Shown piece after piece: positions 8,133-14,230 of a DNA stretch of 64,000 nucleotides. The translations under genes were made by a program, and so were the position numbers. The notes below the pieces were generated by a model. The model was not told where the DNA came from and searched no databases. It saw only the letters and a list, made by a program, of their open reading frames with translations. The DNA is from Deltaproteobacteria bacterium (GTDB lineage: Bacteria; Myxococcota_C; UBA6777). The stretch spans positions 42,747 through 106,746 of the forward strand of contig SBHC01000060.1 in the NCBI GenBank assembly GCA_006226375.1, read 5' to 3'. Every line of letters begins with the position of its first letter. Within the stretch, counting starts at the first letter, position 1.

Positions 8133-9110
8133 TTAGATGCTGAAGCGTCGGCTCATCGGCTTGTAGGGTTGGACATCTTCCACCCATTCGCCGGCGTTGC
8201 TGAGCACTTCATCCCACTCGGGGCCCCAGCTTTCTACGCGACGGCGACGACGCGAAGAGAAGGAGCTACGGGTGCTGGAGCGTCGGGGCAGCGAGGAGAA
8301 GGAGCTGCCAAAACTATCCGGGGACTTGCCAAAAGACGTTGTGGATTCGTCCTCATCTTTGGTTTTCTCAATCTCTTCCACTTTGCCGGGTCCACCCCAG
8401 CGGAGGTATGTGGAGTCGACTTCGGGCTCTTTCTTTCCGGCGCGGCGGTGGTGACCAAACGGAGCGTACTCACATTGGTCGAGCCATGCTTGGGGCCAGT
8501 TCATCGCGGGTTCTGCTTCGCCAAACAGAGACTTGCCTTCCATTTCCACAAAGCGACCGGCGACGCCGAGTCGGAAGGACATGTGAGGCAAGCGCTGGTG
8601 AACACAGCCGATGACGCCGTAGAGTCGGTCTTCTTGCTCATCTTCGTCGTCGATGGTGGAGAAGAACGCAGGCATGCTGTTGTGGGAGTGGATGTCCATC
8701 ACGAGGACGTGACGAGCTTCCAACTCAGGGTCGCGCTCAAAGGTCACCAAAGCGCCCGAGACTTCTTGCTTGGGGCAGTGAAGGAAGAACTCATCTTCTT
8801 CCTCGTTGTAGAACACCTGGAGGAACGCTTCTGCGCCGTTCTTCTCGTGGTAGACCGCGCGGAAAAACTCCAAAATGGTGGTCAGGATTTTACCAGGGAT
8901 CAAGGGGATGTCCAGCTCAATGCCTTCGTCCATTTCGGTGTTGAGGCCAGCGATCTCGTCTTCCACTCGAACGGTCATACGGCCGAGTGGGGTGTCGCGC
9001 ACTTCAAAGCATCCGTTCTTCGCCATCACATAGTTGATGGGTTTGGTGAAGTCGTCTTCGGGAAGTTCGATGTGGTGGTCGGTCAGTGCTGCAAACAAAC
9101 TCTTGATCAT
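8133..9110 (-). CDS. JAB/JAMM-domain isopeptidase-like protein (PRTRC A-like)
   Basis: A 325-residue metallopeptidase of the JAB/MPN+ family, predicted to cleave a ubiquitin-like protein from its targets. The full zinc signature is present: H141-x-H143, then seven residues, S151, two residues, D154 (HSHNSMPAFFSTID). E94 in GAEAFLQVFY is the best candidate for the upstream catalytic Glu. Residues ~1-85 form an N-terminal domain, as in PRTRC protein A. Residues ~215-325 are a long low-complexity tail rich in Ser, Arg, Asp and Glu, including a run of five Arg, unlike the compact family members. AAGGAAC precedes the ATG. It lies between the E2-like gene (85 bp upstream) and the E1-like gene. Confidence 0.88.
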   Translation of the reverse strand: MIKSLFAALTDHHIELPEDDFTKPINYVMAKNGCFEVRDTPLGRMTVRVEDEIAGLNTEMDEGIELDIPLIPGKILTTILEFFRAVYHEKNGAEAFLQVFYNEEEDEFFLHCPKQEVSGALVTFERDPELEARHVLVMDIHSHNSMPAFFSTIDDEDEQEDRLYGVIGCVHQRLPHMSFRLGVAGRFVEMEGKSLFGEAEPAMNWPQAWLDQCEYAPFGHHRRAGKKEPEVDSTYLRWGGPGKVEEIEKTKDEDESTTSFGKSPDSFGSSFSSLPRRSSTRSSFSSRRRRRVESWGPEWDEVLSNAGEWVEDVQPYKPMSRRFSI

Positions 9111-9153
9111 GGTTGTGTTCCTTTATGTCGTCGAACGTTATGTTTCGAGGTTG

Positions 9154-9172
9154 ATAGCTTCTTGGAAGCTAT
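9154..9172. repeat. 8-bp hairpin between E2-like and JAMM genes
   Basis: ATAGCTTC (9154-9161) pairs with GAAGCTAT (9165-9172) over a 3-base loop in the 85 bp gap between two genes of the cassette. Probably an RNA-level element; no T-run follows. Confidence 0.45.
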
Positions 9173-9195
9173 TCTTGTATGTTACGAAAAGTGAC

Positions 9196-9864
9196 TTAGT
9201 TCCGGATAAAGTAGAGAATGTCTTCGATGTCGCGATAGGTTCCGACATCAATCAGCAACTCATCGGGGATTTGGTCAAGTTTGGACATCCGGTCCCAGAA
9301 TCCGTAAAGATCGACACCGTGCTCTGCGTCGTCCCAGCGGTCTTGTCGGTAGAGGCCGCTGAGGTCGAGGTTGTAGTCCGAGCCGAGAAACATATCGACA
9401 AGGCTTCCAACCTGGTACACACTTTTCAACCCAGGATTGACTTCTCCCCAGCAGATGCGGTTGTCATCAAACACATTTCCGTAGGGAAACTTGTGCAGCC
9501 AGGTTCCTTCGCCTCGGAAATCACCTTTCAGTGCGAACACAGCAGAGTTTCCGATGCTTAAGGAGTCTTCGTAACGGTACAATTGGAACACAAACAACGT
9601 GGGGGGAACGGGCATGTCTTTGTATTCGCGACCGCAGAGAAGCATGGTTCGCTTGTGCGCAGGAGTAAACACAGCCAAGGTTTCGTTCGAGCTACCTCGC
9701 CAGTACTGAACCGCACCGGGGGGCAACAGCGGGCTGGACATGGTTTGATCTTGGAATGCCTCGACCAAGTCCTGCAGTGCGACGTGTTTGACTTTCTGCG
9801 GCTGGTCCGTTTCTTCTCGGATCATGCGGACACGGCCGTCATCGTGCATGTGAATGCTCAACAT
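9196..9864 (-). CDS. E2-like ubiquitin-conjugating-fold protein (Prok-E2 family D / PRTRC B-like)
   Basis: A 222-residue protein related to PRTRC protein B, a family assigned to the E2/UBC fold. The segment FPYGNVFDDNRICWG (residues 126-140) parallels the eukaryotic E2 active site, where an HPN Asn lies eight residues before the catalytic Cys; here N130 and C138 have exactly that spacing. C138 would carry the ubiquitin-like protein as a thioester (inference). Upstream, residues ~65-100 (TLAVFTPAHKRTM and PPTLFVFQLY) look like the central sheet. The ATG at 9864 follows GAGGATA. The 61 bp gap upstream joins it to the 257-residue gene. Wider E2 sequence similarity cannot be judged by eye, but gene context supports the call. 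Confidence 0.82.
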   Translation of the reverse strand: MLSIHMHDDGRVRMIREETDQPQKVKHVALQDLVEAFQDQTMSSPLLPPGAVQYWRGSSNETLAVFTPAHKRTMLLCGREYKDMPVPPTLFVFQLYRYEDSLSIGNSAVFALKGDFRGEGTWLHKFPYGNVFDDNRICWGEVNPGLKSVYQVGSLVDMFLGSDYNLDLSGLYRQDRWDDAEHGVDLYGFWDRMSKLDQIPDELLIDVGTYRDIEDILYFIRN

Positions 9865-9925
9865 GATTGTCTATCCTCGTTGGGTTTCTGGCGCGTTAGA
9901 AACTCAAAGTGTTGGAACGTTATAG

Positions 9926-10699
9926 TTAGCCGGCTGCTGGAGCGTTGAGTGCTACAAAGATAGCTTCTTCCAGGGACTGGCCTTCGGTCACTTCAACACG
10001 AACAGGGCTTCCGTCGTGTTCCTCAAGGTCTGGCGCATACGACGCCATGATCTCTTGGATGTTGACTCGTTGAATCTGGAGGGGTGTGCGAGCCATTCGG
10101 ACCTGACGATTCCAGCGAAGGTTTCGCATGAACTCGTGTTCCAGGTTCTCATCGGGGTTGGACGCCGCTTTGACCTTCTGTTCGGTCAAGGTCTCTTCCA
10201 GGTTGCGATAGATGACGAGGTCTTTGCGCAGCTCATCAACTTGTTGGTCCAACACCCACAACCCTTCGTCGTAGAGGTAGAGTTGGACGATGTCTCGCTC
10301 CCGCCGTGGGGGTGCAAAGTAGGTGGCGGGGAAGTCGATCTTGTGTGCGCAAGCCTGGTCTACAAGCTTCGCAACCGTGGGGAGTTCGACTCGGAACAAG
10401 TAGTAGTCCCAGTCGTAGGTCAGTGTGTATTCAAAACCGCTTGCTTTCAGGTCGTGCTCCAGAATTGCCTGAGCCAGGGTCCGGTACTTCTCGCTGCCGC
10501 TCATCGTGTCGATGTTTTTGGGCAGCTTCAGTCCTTCGCGCTGCAAAGCCCAGCTATGGAGTCGCAACGACTGGATGCGGTCGCTGAGTTCGTAGGCCGA
10601 TATCATTCCTTCGTGGCTCCTTTTTGGCTCGATGGGAGGAATGTTTAGGTTCTCTTCCCTTCTTGGAATTTGAATGGTTTGTTGTAGGACCAATCGCAT
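9926..10699 (-). CDS. Unrecognised cassette protein, 257 aa (position of PRTRC F)
   Basis: I do not recognise this family. It is soluble, with no signal or membrane segment, and is rich in charged residues. A central region (residues ~75-150) mixes aromatic strands (FEYTLTYDWDYYLFRVELP) with helices. A helical, Glu/Arg-rich stretch (~150-205) follows, and the C-terminus carries a strand-helix unit (SPVRVEVTEGQSLEEAIFVA) ending in AG. The ATG at 10699 follows GAGAGAACC; a GTG at 10717 is an alternative. By position between the ubiquitin-like and E2-like genes it occupies the place of protein F in PRTRC cassettes, but homology is not evident to me. A role as substrate adaptor or target is speculative. 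Confidence 0.7.
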   Translation of the reverse strand: MRLVLQQTIQIPRREENLNIPPIEPKRSHEGMISAYELSDRIQSLRLHSWALQREGLKLPKNIDTMSGSEKYRTLAQAILEHDLKASGFEYTLTYDWDYYLFRVELPTVAKLVDQACAHKIDFPATYFAPPRRERDIVQLYLYDEGLWVLDQQVDELRKDLVIYRNLEETLTEQKVKAASNPDENLEHEFMRNLRWNRQVRMARTPLQIQRVNIQEIMASYAPDLEEHDGSPVRVEVTEGQSLEEAIFVALNAPAAG

Positions 10700-10799
10700 T
10701 CGGTTCTCTCGACGCACTGGTGGTGTTTGGGGTGTAGCCCAAGTCCAGAATCAAGATCCTGGTTTCCGTGCATAGCTTCGTTGGTGTGAATTTCAGAAG

Positions 10800-11093
10800 T
10801 TAGATGTAGTCGAGAACAGCCGACTTTGCGGGTCGCAATTGCTCCAACTTGTAGCGAATGTCGTAGAGCTTGTTTCGACCTTCTTCGAGGCGTTGCAGGC
10901 GAACCAACAGTTGACGGTATTCTTCGTTGTCAAAGTTGGATTCGTCCCAATCCTCGGGCTTTCCACATTCTACAATTCGCTCGTAGAGAGCTTCCAATTC
11001 GGGAGAGAGTACCTCTTTTTGTTCGAGCTTGAAGAGAGACTCGAAACAGCGTTCGACCAACGAGAGCTTGTTGTCTGTTTCTACGGGTTGCAT
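10800..11093 (-). CDS. Small helical cassette protein, 97 aa
   Basis: Family not recognised. The protein is acidic and almost entirely helical in appearance, with heptad-like stretches (LVERCFESLFKLEQKEVL and LLVRLQRLEEGRNKLYDIRY), suggesting a helical hairpin or coiled-coil dimer. GAGGATAAAACG precedes the ATG, the same type of site as the other cassette genes. It lies between the ubiquitin-like gene and the 257-residue unknown, in the same direction, so co-transcription is likely. It may be an accessory or scaffold subunit (inference). It contains one Cys at residue 16 and one at residue 44. Confidence 0.7.
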   Translation of the reverse strand: MQPVETDNKLSLVERCFESLFKLEQKEVLSPELEALYERIVECGKPEDWDESNFDNEEYRQLLVRLQRLEEGRNKLYDIRYKLEQLRPAKSAVLDYI

Positions 11094-11131
11094 CGTTTTA
11101 TCCTCGTTTCAGGTCGTTGACTTGAGGGAAC

Positions 11132-11180
11132 CCATCGCACCTTGCGATGGATTCTCTCCAGCCCACGACAATTTGTCGTG
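11132..11180 (-). promoter_or_regulatory. Tandem hairpins behind the ubiquitin-like gene
   Basis: Two perfect 7-bp hairpins lie in the 133 bp gap between the ubiquitin-like gene and the rest of the cassette: CCATCGC/GCGATGG (11132-11138, 11144-11150) and CACGACA/TGTCGTG (11164-11170, 11174-11180). Their position suits attenuation or 3' protection that would make the small modifier more abundant than its enzymes (inference). Confidence 0.55.
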
Positions 11181-11226
11181 CGCAGGTACTACGGTTGGAG
11201 TTTGTGTTGGGTTCAAGTTTGGCTTG

Positions 11227-11415
11227 TTAGCCCTTGGTTCCAGCACGGACCACAAACTTCACATTGCCATGCTCATCGTACTCGGGAACAGCGTTCTCGA
11301 TCTGTGGGAACATGGTGGTCAATGCCTCACGGATTTCATCGATGCTGTGGGACATATCCATTTCGATTTCACGGCCGAAGAAGGAAACTTTGCGAAGGTT
11401 GGTTGTGGTTTGCAT
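11227..11415 (-). CDS. Ubiquitin-like beta-grasp protein (PRTRC C / Prok_Ub-like)
   Basis: A 62-residue protein related to PRTRC protein C, a prokaryotic ubiquitin-like (beta-grasp) family. The pattern is an N-terminal beta hairpin (LRKVSFFGREIEM), a helix (SIDEIREALTTMFPQ), ENAVPEYDEHGNVKF, and a final strand VVRAGTKG. Family members share the FxYNGxxLxD...YPELxNA...GTKG layout, and this protein keeps NA and the terminal GTKG. The chain ends exactly on Gly, so it would need no trimming before activation by the E1-like enzyme. The ATG at 11415 has GAGGT 9 bp upstream; a longer in-frame start at 11541 would add 42 unrelated residues and is rejected. It is the first gene of the cassette. Confidence 0.82.
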   Translation of the reverse strand: MQTTTNLRKVSFFGREIEMDMSHSIDEIREALTTMFPQIENAVPEYDEHGNVKFVVRAGTKG

Positions 11416-11509
11416 GACTCTTACCTCATAGCTTAGAAAAAGGTGTTTGGTTAGCATCTCTGTTTGAGATGTTGTGTTGTCCTCTTGACACCAAGGAGTA
11501 TGCCTCGGC

Positions 11510-11532
11510 TGTATGACAACTCCTGTCACACA
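11510..11532. promoter_or_regulatory. Operator-like dyad
   Basis: TGTATGACA (11510-11518) and TGTCACACA (11524-11532) form an inverted repeat, 8 of 9 positions matching, with a 5-base centre. It lies about 95 bp upstream of the ubiquitin-like start, a typical place for a regulator site. The bound protein is unknown. Confidence 0.5.
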
Positions 11533-11632
11533 AGTTAACATTTTGATTTTGTATGTGTTTTGTTGTTCGCTCTTCGCAGCGAGGGGCAGAGGAGGAGAGG
11601 GCTTTACAGAGAACCTGTGAGGTAACTCACAA

Positions 11633-11727
11633 GATCGTAACGATCGAAGCTATGATCATCTTTGATCATGATCAGAGTGATCGAAAACTGGATCAGGATC
11701 ATCGGATCGTGATCAAGCATCTGGATC
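11633..11727. repeat. Cluster of 11 GATC sites
   Basis: GATC occurs at 11633, 11642, 11654, 11664, 11670, 11679, 11691, 11697, 11705, 11711 and 11724, at spacings of 6-13 bp. Random expectation for 95 bp is below one. Several sit in larger palindromes, such as GATCGTAACGATC at the start and TGATCATGATCA in the middle. The stretch lies in non-coding DNA upstream of both divergent genes and is a candidate methylation-sensitive control element. Confidence 0.85.
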
Positions 11728-11825
11728 GAATCCAACACAAAAGACTTGCGAAGCGCAGGCTTGATTCGTACGATAAGACATGTCTTGTCTTGTATTTTTG
11801 TGAATTCATCCAGGAGTGCTATGCT

Positions 11826-12761
11826 GTGGACGTCTTAACAAGCATCATGAAAACAGTCCGATTGGCCGGAACCGTCTTTTGTACAGCGGAGGTGGAAGCT
11901 CCCTGGTCTGTGCACACGCGGGGTTTACCCAGCGGGATCTTTCATGCGGTGGTACGAGGGTCTTGTATGTTGATCTTGGATGAAGACAACAGCCGCTATG
12001 ATCTTAAGCAGGGGGATGTGGTGTTCTTGCCTTTTGGTGACGCACACGTGATGTGTGACTCTCCATCCACGGAGCCTGTCCCTATTGTGGATATTGTGGA
12101 AACGGAGCCAGGCCAGTCGGTGGGTTCCTTAAAGATAGAAGGGTGGGGTGAGGCGACCTCCATCATTTGCGGAAGTTTCTCCTTTGAACAAAGTGAGATT
12201 CATCCGCTGTTGTCGAACCTTCCGTCTGTGATTGTGGTTCGCAAGGAGGAGGGAGATCTGGCCTCTTGGTTGGCGAGTACTTTGGAGCTGATGTCACACG
12301 AACTGCAGGAGAGTGGTCCTGGTGCAGAGATTGTGTTGACGCGATTGGCCGACGTGATCTTGGTGTATGCCTTGCGAAAACACATCGACTCGTTGCCACC
12401 AGGAGAAGGAGGCTGGTTGGGGGCATTGCGCGACCCTCAACTCTCGAAAGCCTTGGGGCATATTCATCATGAACCTGATGAACGATGGACGGCTGGCTCT
12501 CTCGCAACCAAGGTCGGGATGTCGCGATCCGCCTTCTTCTCTCGCTTCTCGGAGATGGTAGGGGAGCCGCCGGGTCAATACTTAACTCGATGGCGCATGC
12601 ATCTTGCGACACAGGCTTTGAAGGAAGATTCGGTTTCGTTGGCGGAGGTAGCGTTTCAGGTGGGTTACAACTCGGAGAGTTCGTTCAGCAAGGCATTCAA
12701 ACGTATCGTAGGACGATCTCCAAGCATCTACCGGAAGGATGTGTTGCAGCAGGCTGCGTGA
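11826..12761 (+). CDS. AraC-family transcriptional regulator with cupin sensor domain
   Basis: A 311-residue regulator with an N-terminal cupin_6-type domain (residues ~10-190) and a C-terminal AraC DNA-binding domain with two helix-turn-helices (~215-305; WTAGSLATKVGMSRSAFFSRF, then VSLAEVAFQVGYNSESSFSKAFK and the closing RSPSIYRK). The GTG at 11826 is chosen because the family usually begins (M/V)DVLxxxLxxVRLxGxVF and AGGAG is 9 bp upstream; 91 in-frame codons before it have no coding character and overlap the GATC cluster. It is transcribed divergently from the ubiquitin-like cassette and is a candidate regulator of it (inference from position only). A convergent lipoprotein gene ends 6 bp after its stop. 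Confidence 0.88.
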   Translation: MDVLTSIMKTVRLAGTVFCTAEVEAPWSVHTRGLPSGIFHAVVRGSCMLILDEDNSRYDLKQGDVVFLPFGDAHVMCDSPSTEPVPIVDIVETEPGQSVGSLKIEGWGEATSIICGSFSFEQSEIHPLLSNLPSVIVVRKEEGDLASWLASTLELMSHELQESGPGAEIVLTRLADVILVYALRKHIDSLPPGEGGWLGALRDPQLSKALGHIHHEPDERWTAGSLATKVGMSRSAFFSRFSEMVGEPPGQYLTRWRMHLATQALKEDSVSLAEVAFQVGYNSESSFSKAFKRIVGRSPSIYRKDVLQQAA

Positions 12762-12767
12762 GTGAGG

Positions 12768-14174
12768 TTACTTGTCTGCTTTGTCGTCTTTGGTGTCCAA
12801 CTCTTCGATGGCCTTCTTGGTTTCTTTGATCTTCTTTTGTGTTTCAAGCTTCTTCAACTGAGCTTCCAGCTTTTCTTGTTCTCCATCTTGTTTGGCTTTG
12901 GACAAACCTTTGACGGCTTCTTGCAACTTCTTGATGGCCTCGGCATCAATGGGCTTTCGAACGATCTTTACAGATTTGAGGCTGCCAAACTTTTCATGAA
13001 GGGCAAGGGTTAATGTACGTTCCTTGTCCAAGGCTCCTTTGTTGACTTTGACAACAGCAAGTCCTCCAAGTTGTGGGATTGGAAGGATTTGTGTTTGCAC
13101 AGGAAGATCGGCTTGGGATACATGCAGCCGACAAGGTGCAGGTGTACGGTAGACGATCCCTTTGACGTGAACTCCCCAATCGGAGCCCTCGGAGCCTTCT
13201 GACAATTTCGTCCATGTGTTTTGTTGAGCCAGTCGTCCACAAGGGGTTTTGGGCTTAGAAACATCTCTTAGTGCGACCTTGAAGACAGGAAACTCTTCTT
13301 GTGCCTTGGGAAAAGCCTTCTTGAGTTTGGAAACAGCCAAAGCGTAGGCTGGACATGCCCCATTGGTTGGATCGATTGTCAAAGTGCCTGCGCCTTGGTC
13401 TTCCTTACTCTTACCCTTACCCTTACCCTTACTGTTGTTTACGACTTTAGACGGGTCGATCATACAAGAAACAACCACTTCAACTTCTTTTTTGAAAGCT
13501 TCCGCGCTCTTTACCGCCGCAAGCTGGTTACTGAGATACTTGCGTCTTGCATCCAACATTTGTTGGTAGCCTGCCAAAGCTTTGCTATCCATTTTGAGTT
13601 TGCCTTGGGCTGTGTTCCCCAACATGTTTGCTTCCGTTTGACTTAGCTTTTGCAAAGAGATTTCCAAAGGGTGTATTGGAAGTTTTGTTGTACTGTTGTT
13701 GGGTATGATGCAAGTCTTTTTGTTGCTAAGAGCTTTGGTCCCTGAAGTAGCTTTGGCAATTTCTGCAATGAGTCCCAATGTCGATGTTACCACCTCTACG
13801 GACTTATCCTCTGTTTTGAAATTGAGGGATTTGAGTTCTCCGAGAGGTGTATGTTCGGTTCCAAGGCTCGTTTCTGACAAAAGCCCTGTTGTTGAGAGAA
13901 TCAGGAATCCTGCTTGGGGGTCTGCTACAGAAATGGGCTCTACTTTGGCGTTGGTTACTTTGTGCGATTGTTTGTCTGTGCATGGGGGACAATAGCATCC
14001 CTTTGAGCTATAGGATGATGTAATCTTAAAGGAAAGCTTGAGCATTGTCTTCGGTAGAAAATAAGCGATACCTTCGGGCTTTTTCACATCTTGAAGCTTT
14101 CGTACAACAAGCTCCGAGTGGCAAGCGGAAAACAGTACGAAGATCAAGAATAGACTCAGGATTGTTTTTCTCAT
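12768..14174 (-). CDS. Hypothetical lipoprotein with charged coiled-coil tail
   Basis: Family not recognised. The protein (468 aa) begins MRKTILSLFLIFVLFSAC, a signal peptide with a lipobox-like FSAC. A CYCPPC motif near residue 45 is followed by a mainly alpha/beta body. A low-complexity GKGKGKSK stretch near residue ~250 is encoded by a CTTACC-type hexamer repeat, and the C-terminal ~80 residues are a Lys/Glu-rich coiled coil (GLSKAKQDGEQEKLEAQLKK). The ATG at 14174 has GGAG 8-9 bp upstream; longer in-frame starts bury the signal. It follows the trypsin-like protease gene by 56 bp on the same strand, so the two may be co-transcribed. Confidence 0.75.
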   Translation of the reverse strand: MRKTILSLFLIFVLFSACHSELVVRKLQDVKKPEGIAYFLPKTMLKLSFKITSSYSSKGCYCPPCTDKQSHKVTNAKVEPISVADPQAGFLILSTTGLLSETSLGTEHTPLGELKSLNFKTEDKSVEVVTSTLGLIAEIAKATSGTKALSNKKTCIIPNNSTTKLPIHPLEISLQKLSQTEANMLGNTAQGKLKMDSKALAGYQQMLDARRKYLSNQLAAVKSAEAFKKEVEVVVSCMIDPSKVVNNSKGKGKGKSKEDQGAGTLTIDPTNGACPAYALAVSKLKKAFPKAQEEFPVFKVALRDVSKPKTPCGRLAQQNTWTKLSEGSEGSDWGVHVKGIVYRTPAPCRLHVSQADLPVQTQILPIPQLGGLAVVKVNKGALDKERTLTLALHEKFGSLKSVKIVRKPIDAEAIKKLQEAVKGLSKAKQDGEQEKLEAQLKKLETQKKIKETKKAIEELDTKDDKADK

Positions 14175-14230
14175 TGAAATTCTCCTCATGTGAAAGTTAC
14201 ACTTTGTTTGAGTTGGGTGTACTGCTGTGT

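Larger units (their letters stand above)
11416..11825. promoter_or_regulatory. Divergent control region of the ubiquitin-like cassette and its neighbouring AraC regulator
   Basis: This 410 bp spacer lies between the first cassette gene (minus) and an AraC-family gene (plus). It contains a dyad at 11510-11532 and a GATC cluster at 11633-11727, listed separately. Both promoters must lie here, but no consensus -35/-10 pair is convincing. A TTGACA at 11485-11490 on the plus strand lacks a good -10 partner. Confidence 0.55.

Noticed and set aside
11485..11515. TTGACA as a sigma-70 promoter
   Set aside because: No adequate -10 box at 16-18 bp spacing; only 3 of 6 bases match at 19 bp.
11553..11825. 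N-terminal extension of the AraC-family frame
   Set aside because: The extra 91 codons have no conserved content, overlap the GATC cluster, and the GTG at 11826 has both a Shine-Dalgarno site and the family-typical N-terminus.
13405..13431. Telomere-like TTACCC repeat
   Set aside because: It is a short in-frame stretch encoding GKGKGKS-type residues inside the lipoprotein gene.
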